26,207 bases of DNA from contig JACMOF010000098.1 of the NCBI GenBank assembly GCA_014378155.1, positions 1 through 26,207 of the forward strand, written 5' to 3'. How positions within the stretch are numbered: position 1 is the stretch's first letter; every line of letters begins with the position of its first letter. The DNA is from Caulobacter sp. (GTDB taxonomy: Bacteria > Pseudomonadota > Alphaproteobacteria > Caulobacterales > Caulobacteraceae). Made by a program: the position numbers and the translations under genes. Below the pieces are notes generated by a model. That model ran no database searches and was not told the DNA's origin. It saw only the letters and a program-made list of their open reading frames with translations. Below, in pieces: positions 18,333-26,102 of the stretch.

Positions 18333-19411
18333 CCTCGTCCAACACCCCCCTGACGGACAACGATGGCCCGGAACCCGAGTCCGGCCTCGAAGGTGGTCGC
18401 AAGCGCGCCACCATCAACGACATCGCCCGCCTGGCGGGGGTGTCGAAGAAGACCGTCTCGCGCGTCATCAACCAGTCGCCCTTCGTGCGCGACGAGACCC
18501 GCGAGCGTATCGAGGCGGTGATCGCCGAGTGGGGCTACGCGCCCGATCCCCAGGCGCGGGGCCTGGCGTTCCGCCGCTCGTTCCTGATCGGCATGATCTA
18601 CGACAATCCTAACCCGCAATATGTCGTCAACATGCAACTGGGCTTGCTGGATGGTATCCGGGGCTCTGGGTTTGAGCTGGTGGTGCATCCTTGCGATCGT
18701 TCCAGCCCGACCTTCCTGCAGGATGTACGCACCTTCGTCGAGCGCCAGAAGCTGTTTGGAGTGGTGCTGCCGCCGTCGGTCTCGGAAGACGAACGGGTGG
18801 CCAAGCTACTGCGCGAGATCGGCTGCGAATATATCCGCATCGCCTCGGTCGAGCTGGACAAGCCCGAGCATATGATCGTCGGTCACGACCGATTGGGCGG
18901 CGAGGCCATGGGCGCCCACCTGGTCGAATTGGGCCATCGGCGGATCGGCTTCATCAGCGGCTTGCCAAGCTTCCGTTCGTCGCACGAGCGGCGAGGGGGT
19001 TTGGAGGACGCCCTGAACAAGGCCGGCCTGAAGCTCGAAGACGACTACGTGGTCCAAGGCGCCTATACCTTCGAGTCGGGCCTGGCCTGCGGCGAGACCC
19101 TGCTGGCGATGGACCCGCGTCCAACGGCGATTTTCGCCGGTAACGATGAGATGGCCGCGGGCGTTCTGCAGGCGGCGCGACGGGCGGGCCTGCAGGTTCC
19201 CGCCGACCTGACGGTGGTCGGGTTCGACGACTTCCAGATCGCCCAGGCCGTCTGGCCGCCCTTGACGACGATCCATATTCCGACCCGCGAAGTGGGCCGG
19301 ATCGCCGCCGAGAAACTGATTAACGCCGCAGTTCGTGAGAAGCGTGATCCGAACAGCCCGATCCCCTATCTGGTCGTTCGGGAGTCGTCGGCCCCACCAT
19401 CCTCGGTGTAG
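18329..19411 (+). CDS. LacI-family transcriptional regulator of uronate genes
   Basis: A 360-residue DNA-binding repressor. After a polar lead of about 25 residues, the helix-turn-helix is RATINDIARLAGVSKKTVSRVIN (about 26-48), with the hinge and a periplasmic-binding-protein-like sugar-sensing domain to the end (for example AIFAGNDEMAAGVLQAA). No ATG or GTG precedes the HTH in frame within the intergenic region, so I take TTG at 18329; the open frame upstream reads back into divergent uxaA and is not credible. The gene stands between uxaA-uxuB and uxaC-kduI-kduD, so a role as hexuronate-responsive repressor is inferred. Confidence 0.88.
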   Translation: MTSSNTPLTDNDGPEPESGLEGGRKRATINDIARLAGVSKKTVSRVINQSPFVRDETRERIEAVIAEWGYAPDPQARGLAFRRSFLIGMIYDNPNPQYVVNMQLGLLDGIRGSGFELVVHPCDRSSPTFLQDVRTFVERQKLFGVVLPPSVSEDERVAKLLREIGCEYIRIASVELDKPEHMIVGHDRLGGEAMGAHLVELGHRRIGFISGLPSFRSSHERRGGLEDALNKAGLKLEDDYVVQGAYTFESGLACGETLLAMDPRPTAIFAGNDEMAAGVLQAARRAGLQVPADLTVVGFDDFQIAQAVWPPLTTIHIPTREVGRIAAEKLINAAVREKRDPNSPIPYLVVRESSAPPSSV

Positions 19412-19412
19412 G

Positions 19413-19427
19413 GTCGGCCGCGCCGAC
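19413..19427 (+). terminator. short perfect hairpin after the regulator gene
   Basis: GTCGGC at 19413-19418 and GCCGAC at 19422-19427 flank CGC, two bases after the regulator stop. A GC-rich stem immediately after a stop could slow or end transcription between the regulator and uxaC, but no T-run follows, so a true intrinsic terminator is doubtful. Confidence 0.3.
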
Positions 19428-19445
19428 GTGGCTTGCATAGCGTCA

Positions 19446-19459
19446 TGACACCGGTTACC
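19446..19459 (+). promoter_or_regulatory. candidate LacI-type operator before uxaC
   Basis: TGACACCGGTTACC lies within the 105-base gap between the regulator stop and uxaC, 57 bases before the uxaC start. It matches the uxaA site at 13 of 14 positions. It falls in the 17-bp spacer of a weak promoter candidate (TTGCAT 19433-19438, TACCAA 19456-19461). A repressor here would control uxaC-kduI-kduD separately from the regulator gene. Confidence 0.55.
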
Positions 19460-19516
19460 AAGCGCGTCGAAACGGCCGGTCAACGCCGTCGGCGGATTAG
19501 GGAGTAGGAGACGCCA

Positions 19517-20980
19517 ATGGCTCGGCCTCTGATATTTCACGATGACCGCCTGTTCCCGGCAGACGAGCGCACGCGGGGCATCGCCCGTACGCTGTATGGC
19601 CAGGTCAAGGATCTGCCGATCATCAGCCCGCATGGTCACACCGACCCGTCCTGGTTCGCGACCAATGCCCCTTTCGAGGACGCCACCGACCTGCTGCTGG
19701 CGCCCGACCACTACCTGTTCCGCATGCTCTACAGCCAGGGGATCAGCCTCGACTCGCTGAAGGTCCGCTCCAAGGCCGGCGTGCCGGCGACCGACCCGCG
19801 CGCCGCCTGGCGGCTGCTAGCCGAGAACTTCCACCTGTTCCGCGGTACGCCGTCCTGGATCTGGCTGAACCACGTTTTCAGCAAGGTGTTTGGGTTCGAG
19901 GTCTTCTTGGGCGCCGACACCGCCGATCTCTATTTCGACCGGATCAACGAAGCGCTGGCCACGGAGGCCTACCGACCCCGCGCCCTGTTCGACCGCTTCA
20001 ACATCGAGACCCTCGCCACCACCGAGGGTCCTCACGATAGTCTCAAGCATCACCACGCCATCCGTGAGAGCGGTTGGGGCGGCCATGTGATCACGGCCTA
20101 TCGTCCCGACGCCGTCATCGATTTCGAGGACGAGCGTTTCGGCTGGTCGTTCGACCGCTTCGCTGAAGTGTCAGGCCAGGACGTCACCAGTTGGCGCGGT
20201 TATCTCGAAGGCCACCGCATCCGCCGCGCCGCCTTCATCGACGCAGGCGCCACCTCCAGCGATCACGGCCATCCGACCGCGGCCACCGCCGACCTCAGCG
20301 ACGTCGAGGCCGAGGCCCTGTTCCAGAGCCTGCTAAAGGGCGAGGTGACGCCCGCCAAGGCCGAGCTGTTCCGCGCCCAGATGCTGACCGAGATGGCCAA
20401 GATGAGCCTGGACGACGGGCTGGTCATGCAGATCCACCCCGGCTCGCACCGCAACCACAACACCGGCCTGCTGGACAGCCACGGTCGCGACAAGGGCGCC
20501 GACATCCCGATGCAGACTGAATATGTCAGCGCCCTCAAGCCGTTGCTCAGCAAGTTCGGCAATGACCCGCGCCTGTCGATCATCCTCTTCACGCTGGACG
20601 AGACGGTCTACAGCCGCGAATTGGCCCCTCTGGCCGGCCACTATCCGGTGCTGAAGCTGGGTCCGTCCTGGTGGTTCCACGACAGCCCAGAGGGTATGAT
20701 GCGGTTCCGCGAGCAGGTCACCGAGACGGCGGGATTCTACAACACCGTCGGCTTCAACGACGACACCCGCGCCTTCCTGTCGATCCCGGCCCGCCACGAC
20801 GTGGCCCGCCGCGTGGACAGCAGCTTCCTGGCCCGCATGGTCGCCGAGCACCGCATGGACGAGGTCGAGGCCGCCGAGCTGATCGTCGACCTGACGTACA
20901 ACCTGCCTAAGAAGGCCTACAAACTCGACCAACCGCGGACCGTCCAACCGACGCCCGCCACACAATACGCCGCCGAATAG
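19517..20980 (+). CDS. uxaC: glucuronate / uronate isomerase
   Basis: UxaC interconverts D-glucuronate with fructuronate and D-galacturonate with tagaturonate, the entry step of the isomerase pathway. The 487-residue protein is slightly longer than the usual 470 or so. ISPHGHTDPSWF (36-47) carries the N-terminal metal-type His pair H39/H41, and later stretches such as MQIHPGSHRNHN and KLGPSWWFHDSPEGM are typical. It starts at ATG with AGGAG ten bases upstream. kduI follows after 18 bases, so they form one transcription unit. It belongs to the amidohydrolase-like superfamily. Confidence 0.95.
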   Translation: MARPLIFHDDRLFPADERTRGIARTLYGQVKDLPIISPHGHTDPSWFATNAPFEDATDLLLAPDHYLFRMLYSQGISLDSLKVRSKAGVPATDPRAAWRLLAENFHLFRGTPSWIWLNHVFSKVFGFEVFLGADTADLYFDRINEALATEAYRPRALFDRFNIETLATTEGPHDSLKHHHAIRESGWGGHVITAYRPDAVIDFEDERFGWSFDRFAEVSGQDVTSWRGYLEGHRIRRAAFIDAGATSSDHGHPTAATADLSDVEAEALFQSLLKGEVTPAKAELFRAQMLTEMAKMSLDDGLVMQIHPGSHRNHNTGLLDSHGRDKGADIPMQTEYVSALKPLLSKFGNDPRLSIILFTLDETVYSRELAPLAGHYPVLKLGPSWWFHDSPEGMMRFREQVTETAGFYNTVGFNDDTRAFLSIPARHDVARRVDSSFLARMVAEHRMDEVEAAELIVDLTYNLPKKAYKLDQPRTVQPTPATQYAAE

Positions 20981-20998
20981 ATTTCCCGGAGCTCCAAG

Positions 20999-21847
20999 AT
21001 GTTCGCCAAGACCTACCACGCCACCCACCCCGACATGATGTACGCGGTCAGCAATGACGACCTGCGCGATCGTTACCTGATGCAGGGTCTGTTCGCGGCC
21101 GACGAAATTGTGCTGCAGTACAATCACGCCGAACGCTTCGTGATCGGTGGTGCGGCCCCGGTCTCGACCGCCGTCAAGCTGCCCGACCAGACCGAGCCCG
21201 CCTCGGCCGCCGGTCATCCGTTCCTGGAACGCCGCGAGCTGGGCGCCATCAATGTCGGCGGTGGCGTCGGCAAGGTGACCGTGGACGGCCTCGCCTACGA
21301 CATCGAGCCGCGCGACGGCATCTATGTGACCATGGGCTCCAAGGACGTGACGTTCGAGAGCGCCGACGCCGCCAACCCGGCCCGCTTTTACATCACCAGC
21401 CTGCCGGCTCACACCGCCTTCGAGACCAAGAAGCTCGAGTTCGCCAACGCCGTCCCGCTGGAGCGCGGCGCGCTGGAGACCTCCAACGAACGCACCATCT
21501 ACCAGTACATCGTGCCGACCACGTGCAAGTCGGCCCAACTGCTGCTGGGCATGACCGTGCTGAAGCCGGGCAGCGTCTGGAACACCATGCCGCCTCACCT
21601 GCACGACCGCCGTTCGGAAGCCTATTTCTACTTCGGCCTGGGCGACAACGACCGGGTCTTCCACTACATGGGCGAGCCGGACGAGATGCGTCACATCGTG
21701 ATCGCCAACCAGGAAGCCGTGATGAGCCCGCCGTGGTCGATCCACATGGGTTCGGGCACCTCGAACTACACCTTCATCTGGGCGATGGGCGGCGAGAACC
21801 TCGACTATACCGACATGAACGTGCTGGACATCTGCCAGCTGAAGTAG
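20999..21847 (+). CDS. kduI: 5-dehydro-4-deoxy-D-glucuronate isomerase
   Basis: KduI isomerises 4-deoxy-L-threo-5-hexosulose uronate, the product of unsaturated (oligo)galacturonides or other unsaturated uronates, to 2,5-diketo-3-deoxygluconate. The 282-residue cupin-type protein shows the zinc ligands as H200, H202 and E207 in [14 protein letters not shown] and H249 in WSIHMGSG, aligned four residues later than in the 278-residue E. coli enzyme. Start ATG with CGGAG upstream. Second gene after uxaC; its product is the substrate of KduD encoded next. Confidence 0.95.
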   Translation: MFAKTYHATHPDMMYAVSNDDLRDRYLMQGLFAADEIVLQYNHAERFVIGGAAPVSTAVKLPDQTEPASAAGHPFLERRELGAINVGGGVGKVTVDGLAYDIEPRDGIYVTMGSKDVTFESADAANPARFYITSLPAHTAFETKKLEFANAVPLERGALETSNERTIYQYIVPTTCKSAQLLLGMTVLKPGSVWNTMPPHLHDRRSEAYFYFGLGDNDRVFHYMGEPDEMRHIVIANQEAVMSPPWSIHMGSGTSNYTFIWAMGGENLDYTDMNVLDICQLK

Positions 21848-21876
21848 GGGTGGGGACCGCTCCACTTCCCTGCGGC

Positions 21877-21974
21877 TGTCATCCCGGCCGCAGCCAAGCG
21901 AAAACCCGGGACCGCCGCAAGCGCCTGCGTTTGCGGCGGTCCCGGATCGGCCCTTCAGGCCGTCTGGGATGACA
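21877..21974. repeat. nested palindrome inside the kduI-kduD spacer
   Basis: Outer arms TGTCATCCC (21877-21885) and GGGATGACA (21966-21974) enclose a perfect 15-bp inner stem, 21906-21920 with 21931-21945, around a 10-base loop. The outer and inner arms together make a 98-bp stem-loop unit. The outer motif is, in my recollection, a common end sequence of intergenic palindromes in Caulobacter-type genomes. It is the only large non-coding insertion inside this operon. Confidence 0.75.
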
Positions 21975-21999
21975 AGATTTAGATCAGGAAGACAGCATC

Positions 22000-22767
22000 A
22001 TGGCCCATCCGTTCAGCCTCGAAGGTAAGGTCGCCCTCGTCACCGGCGCCAACACCGGTCTCGGCCAGGCGGTGGCCGTGGCCATGGCGCAAGCCGGCGC
22101 GGACGTCGCCGTCGCCGGCCGCAGCACCCCGACCGAGACGCAAGCCCTGGTGGAGGCCACGGGCCGCAAGTTCCTGTCGATTCAGGCCGATTTCGGCGCG
22201 ATCGAGCCCGTGCAGCGCGTGATCGACGAGACCGTCAGCGCCTTCGGCAAGGTCGATATCCTGGTCAACAACGCCGGCATCATCCGTCGCGCCGACAGCA
22301 TCGACTTCTCCGAAGCCGACTGGGACGCGGTGATGGACACCAATCTGAAGGTCGTCTTCTTCCTGACCCAGGCCTTCGCCAAGCAGATTCTAAAGCAGGG
22401 CGGAGAAGGCTCGATCGGCAAGATCATCAACATCGCCAGCCTGCTGTCGTTCCAGGGCGGCATTCGCGTCCCATCCTACACCGCCAGCAAGAGCGGCCTG
22501 GCGGGCTTGACCAAGATCCTGGCCAACGAATGGGCGGCCAAGGGCATCAATGTCAACGCCATCGCGCCAGGCTATTTCGACACCAACAATACCGAGGCCC
22601 TGCGCAACGACGCCGACCGCAACGCCTCGATCCTGGCTCGCATTCCGGCCGGCCGTTGGGGTCAACCAGGCGACTTGGGCGGGGCGGCGGTGTTCCTCGC
22701 CTCCTCGGCCTCGGACTATGTTCAGGGGATTACCTTGCCCGTGGATGGCGGTTGGTTGGCGCGCTAG
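22000..22767 (+). CDS. kduD: 2-dehydro-3-deoxy-D-gluconate 5-dehydrogenase
   Basis: KduD reduces 2,5-diketo-3-deoxygluconate to KDG with NAD(P)H. A 255-residue short-chain dehydrogenase: cofactor motif TGANTGLG (15-22), NNAG (90-93), catalytic S147, Y160 and K164 (YTASK), then the PGYFDTNNTEALRND stretch typical of KduD. ATG with AGGAAG upstream. A 152-base spacer holding a palindromic repeat separates it from kduI, so it may be expressed at a different level from uxaC-kduI. Together with KduI it links pectin-derived unsaturated uronates to the KDG pool. Confidence 0.93.
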   Translation: MAHPFSLEGKVALVTGANTGLGQAVAVAMAQAGADVAVAGRSTPTETQALVEATGRKFLSIQADFGAIEPVQRVIDETVSAFGKVDILVNNAGIIRRADSIDFSEADWDAVMDTNLKVVFFLTQAFAKQILKQGGEGSIGKIINIASLLSFQGGIRVPSYTASKSGLAGLTKILANEWAAKGINVNAIAPGYFDTNNTEALRNDADRNASILARIPAGRWGQPGDLGGAAVFLASSASDYVQGITLPVDGGWLAR

Positions 22768-22950
22768 AGGCTGATTTCTGCGCAAGCCTGCGATTGGTAC
22801 CGTAACCATTGCGCTTGCCGCCTTTTCCCGGTGATCAAAGCGCGGTAAGGGCGCCGCTACGTCAGACTGGGCCCGGCGTCCAGCTGTCGTCTAGTTCATT
22901 TCTACCCTGATGAGCCGTCGCCGTTTCGCGGCGGCCTCGGAGCTCCGCGC
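22768..22950. other. kduD-ppc intergenic region
   Basis: About 180 bases. TGGTACCGTAACCA at 22795-22808 is a near-palindrome that could be a regulator site, though it does not match the TGACACCGGT operators. A weak promoter (TTGCGC then TGATCA, 17 bases apart) follows. Just before the ppc ribosome site, GCCGTCGC at about 22914-22921 can pair with GCGGCGGC, one G-T wobble, over a 6-base loop. None of these is strong. Confidence 0.3.
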
Positions 22951-25686
22951 ATGCGCAATCCCCTGTCGGTGTTCTTGTCGTCCGAGGGGGATCGCCCCAC
23001 CAGCCGCAACGTCCGGCAGAACGCCCACCTGCTGAGCGACCTGCTGAACGAGGCCATCGCCTATCTCGATGGCGACGAGGCCGCCAAGCTGGTGGCCACC
23101 GCCCGCAAGGCCGCCTCGCAGGATAGGCCGGACGGCGAGGCCGCGCGGCTGGACCATCTGTTCGCCGACCTGTCCAGCGACCAGGCGATCTTCCTGGCCC
23201 GCGCCCTGGCCAGCCACTCGATGCTAGCCAATATCGGCGAGGACGTCGCCGGTCGCCGTCGCCACGCCGAGGCCGACGCCCAGCCGGGCGATGATCGCCC
23301 CCGCACCCTGGTCGACGCCGTCAAGGCGCTGGTCGCCCAGGGCAAGACCCCAGCCGAGCTGACCAAGGTGCTGGCCGCAATGAATGTGGTGCCGGTGCTG
23401 ACCGCCCACCCCACCGAGGTGCGCCGCCGCAGCATGGTCGACCGCGAGACCGAGATCTCGCGCTTGATGGCTCTGCGCCGCCACCACCTGCCGGCCGATC
23501 TCGAGGCCGACATCCGCGAGCGCCTTTTCCGCGAGATCGCCCTGATGTGGCGCACCCGGCTTTATCGTCCCGAACGGATCACCGTGAAGGACGAGATCCG
23601 CAACGCCCTGTCGATCGTCCGCACCTCAATCCTGCCGGCGATCGTCGACCTCTATGGCGACTGGTCGGCCCAGATCGGCGAGCATGGCCAGATGGCCCCG
23701 CTGCTGAAGATGGGCTCGTGGCTGGGCGGCGACCGCGACGGTCACCCCGGCGTCAATGGCGACACCCTCAAGCTGGCCCTGGCCTCCCAGGCTCGGGTCA
23801 TCCTCGACTGGTACGCCGCCGAGGTGCGCAAGCTGTGGTCCAACCTGGCGGTCTCCACCGCCTATGCGCCGGTCTCGGACGAGGTGAGGGCCTTGGCGGC
23901 CCAGACGCAGGACCCGTCCGTTCATCGCATGGACGAGCCCTATCGCCTGGCCCTGGAGCTGATCTTCGATCGTCTCTCGGCGGTGTCGCAGAAGCTGACC
24001 AACCAGTGGGTGGCCTTCGCCAACGGTCGCACGGAGGTCGAGCCCTATGCTCATCCCGAGGCCTTCGTGGCAGACCTGAAGATCATCATCGACAGCCTCG
24101 AACGCAACGGCGGCGAGCGCTTGGTCGGCACAGCCCTGCGGACCTTGGTCGAGGTGGCCCAGGCCTGCGGCTTTCACCTGATGAGCCTGGATCTACGCCA
24201 GAACGCCGACGTCCACGAGCGCACCCTGCACGAACTGTTCCAGCGGGCCGGCACCGGCGTGAAGTACCTGGACCTCGACGAGGAAGCCCGCTCCAAGCTG
24301 CTGATCAACGAGTTGTCGCATCAGCGGCCGCTGGTCTCGCCGTTCACCGCCTATGGCGAGGAAACGACCAAGGAGCTGGCGACCATGGAGGCCGCCGCCC
24401 AGATGGTGCGCGACTACGGCCACGGCTGCCTCGGCGCCTATGTGATCTCCAAGTCGGCGACCCTGTCGGACATCCTCGAGCCACTGGTTCTGCTCAAGCA
24501 GGTCGGCCTGGTCTGGGGCGGGGCGGCGCCGCGCGCCTCTGTGAAGATCAGCCCGCTGTTCGAGACCATCGAGGATCTGGAGAACGGTCCCCGCGTGCTG
24601 CGCCAATGGCTGGAACTGCCGCTTAGCCGCACCATCCTGGGCGACCGGCCGGTGCAGGAAATCATGCTCGGCTATTCGGACAGCAACAAGGACGGCGGCT
24701 ATGTGGCCTCGCGGCGCGGCGTGGCGCGCGGCGCTTCCGCCCTGGCCTTCGAGGCCGAGCGCATGGGCGTTGGGCTGCAGCTGTTCCATGGCCGCGGCGG
24801 GTCGGTCGGGCGGGGCGGGGGACCGGCCGCCGAAGCGGTGATGGCCCAGCCGGCAGGCACCGTCCAGGGCCGAATCCGCATGACCGAGCAGGGCGAGATG
24901 ATCGCCCGACGGTTCGGCGACCAGCCCACCGCCCGCCGCAACCTCGACGGACTTGCCGCTGCGGCCCTGATGGCCAGCGAGCGCCCGGTTCAACGCCCCG
25001 ACCCCAAGGTCGACGCGGCGATGACCGCTCTGGCCGAGGCCTCCTTCCATGGCTTCCGGGCCCTGGTGTACGACGACCCGGCCTTCGAAGACTTCTTCTG
25101 GTCCGCCACGCCGATCGGCGAGATCGTCGGCCTCAACATTGGCAGCCGGCCCGCCTCGCGTACCGCCAGCCGCAAGATCGAAGACCTTCGGGCCATCCCC
25201 TGGGTGTTTTCCTGGTCGCAGGCCCGTTTCATGCTGCCCGGCTGGTACGGCTTCGCCGCTGGTGTCGAACGGGCTGGGCTCTCGACGGGGCAACTGCAGG
25301 ACCTGGCCGGCGGCTTCGACTTCTTCGGGGCCTTGCTCTCCAACATGGAGCTGGCCCTGGCCCAGAGCCACATGGGCATCGCCGCGCGATACATGGCCCT
25401 GTCGCCCGACACGACCGACGCCCAGCGGATTTTTGACACCATCCAGGCCGAGCACGACAGCGCCTCGAAGATCGCCCTGGCGATCCGGGGCGGAAGCGCC
25501 CTGCTCGACAACCAGCCGGAGCTGGCCGAGTCCGTCGCCTTGGCCGGCCTGTCGGTCGATCCGCTGAACCACCTGCAGCTTGAGCTGCTAGCCCGTCGCC
25601 GGGCCGGCGATCAGGACGAGAACGTGCGTCTGGCCATCCAGCTGACCGTGGCCGGCATCGCGGCGGGCCTGCGCAACACGGGATGA
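22951..25686 (+). CDS. ppc: phosphoenolpyruvate carboxylase
   Basis: PEPC adds bicarbonate to phosphoenolpyruvate to give oxaloacetate, refilling the TCA cycle. The 911-residue length and motifs are those of bacterial PEPC: catalytic His in TAHPTEVRRR (H153), GSWLGGDRDGHPGV, GYSDSNKDGGY (SDSNKDGG at 576-583), FHGRGGSVGRGGGP, MTEQGEMI, and the conserved C-terminal end NTG. ATG preceded by GGAG nine bases upstream. It follows kduD in the same direction but with its own 180-base leader. As KDG breakdown yields pyruvate, an anaplerotic enzyme fits the neighbourhood, although this gene is housekeeping. Confidence 0.97.
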   Translation: MRNPLSVFLSSEGDRPTSRNVRQNAHLLSDLLNEAIAYLDGDEAAKLVATARKAASQDRPDGEAARLDHLFADLSSDQAIFLARALASHSMLANIGEDVAGRRRHAEADAQPGDDRPRTLVDAVKALVAQGKTPAELTKVLAAMNVVPVLTAHPTEVRRRSMVDRETEISRLMALRRHHLPADLEADIRERLFREIALMWRTRLYRPERITVKDEIRNALSIVRTSILPAIVDLYGDWSAQIGEHGQMAPLLKMGSWLGGDRDGHPGVNGDTLKLALASQARVILDWYAAEVRKLWSNLAVSTAYAPVSDEVRALAAQTQDPSVHRMDEPYRLALELIFDRLSAVSQKLTNQWVAFANGRTEVEPYAHPEAFVADLKIIIDSLERNGGERLVGTALRTLVEVAQACGFHLMSLDLRQNADVHERTLHELFQRAGTGVKYLDLDEEARSKLLINELSHQRPLVSPFTAYGEETTKELATMEAAAQMVRDYGHGCLGAYVISKSATLSDILEPLVLLKQVGLVWGGAAPRASVKISPLFETIEDLENGPRVLRQWLELPLSRTILGDRPVQEIMLGYSDSNKDGGYVASRRGVARGASALAFEAERMGVGLQLFHGRGGSVGRGGGPAAEAVMAQPAGTVQGRIRMTEQGEMIARRFGDQPTARRNLDGLAAAALMASERPVQRPDPKVDAAMTALAEASFHGFRALVYDDPAFEDFFWSATPIGEIVGLNIGSRPASRTASRKIEDLRAIPWVFSWSQARFMLPGWYGFAAGVERAGLSTGQLQDLAGGFDFFGALLSNMELALAQSHMGIAARYMALSPDTTDAQRIFDTIQAEHDSASKIALAIRGGSALLDNQPELAESVALAGLSVDPLNHLQLELLARRRAGDQDENVRLAIQLTVAGIAAGLRNTG

Positions 25687-25702
25687 GGGCAGTGGTGCTG
25701 AC

Positions 25703-25774
25703 GGGGACGTGCCCTTGGGCGTGTCCCCAGACAGGGCAGGGCTTCATTGGGGACACGCCTAAGGGCATTTACCC
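25703..25774. repeat. twin-hairpin repeat after ppc
   Basis: Two 26-nt hairpins, 25703-25728 and 25749-25774, are inverted copies of each other (22 of 26 positions by eye) around a 20-bp spacer. Both carry the GGGGAC...GTCCCC frame of the 8026-8092 element but with a GCCC-TT-GGGC core instead of GCAC-AA-GC, so the inner stem has changed while remaining paired. The right hairpin has decayed at its outer end (TTTACCC). It sits 17 bases past the ppc stop and could limit read-through. Confidence 0.72.
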
Positions 25775-25836
25775 GACCCTACTGCTGCTGATTTTCATCC
25801 CTTCCGTCAAAACATAAAACACCATTTTCAACGGGC

Positions 25837-25865
25837 TTGCACAAGGCGGCGCTTCGGGGTAAATT
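25837..25865 (+). promoter_or_regulatory. promoter candidate for a rightward gene
   Basis: TTGCAC at 25837-25842 and TAAATT at 25860-25865 are separated by exactly 17 bases. The surrounding 25780-25870 is clearly AT-richer than the rest of the window. Both boxes are only partial matches to the sigma-70 consensus. The position of an operator-like site at 25873-25886, at the expected transcription start, makes a regulated promoter plausible. The only possible target seen is the frame opening at 26103, so the leader would be over 200 bases long. Confidence 0.4.
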
Positions 25866-25872
25866 CCCAATT

Positions 25873-25886
25873 GACACCGGTGGCAA
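25873..25886 (+). promoter_or_regulatory. third TGACACCGGT operator candidate
   Basis: TGACACCGGTGGCA is a near-perfect palindrome (six of seven half-site pairs) and shares the first ten bases with the sites before uxaA and uxaC. It begins eight bases after the -10-like TAAATT. A short second inverted repeat, AAGTGG 25887-25892 with CCACTT 25898-25903, follows directly. If it is a target of the same LacI-family protein, the uronate regulon includes a gene to the right of this window. Confidence 0.45.
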
Positions 25887-26102
25887 AGTGGCCTGTCCAC
25901 TTCCGCTTCTGGTATCATGACGTTTTGGATTGGTCTGCCCAATTCCAGACGTTCGCGGCTCTTTCTGAGTTCGCTCCTGCGCAAACTCGGGCGTCGAGCT
26001 TCGGCCTGACGCCCTTTATTTACGACACGCCCTGCGCCGCGATCCGAGGCAATCGGGGCGGCGGCGGGGCAGGGTGGAAACAAAGGACGATCGACCAGAG
26101 CC

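Noticed and set aside
20333..21865. Long minus-strand frame opposite uxaC and kduI
   Set aside because: It spans two clear genes and their junction, and its His/Val/Gly/Gln-rich composition is that of a mirror frame.
22795..22808. TGGTACCGTAACCA as a fourth uronate operator
   Set aside because: The half-site spacing and sequence differ from the TGACACCGGT set; only ten of fourteen bases are palindromic. Kept only as a note in the intergenic entry.
24193..25572. Long minus-strand frame opposite ppc
   Set aside because: Same reason; the PEPC motifs lie on the plus strand throughout.
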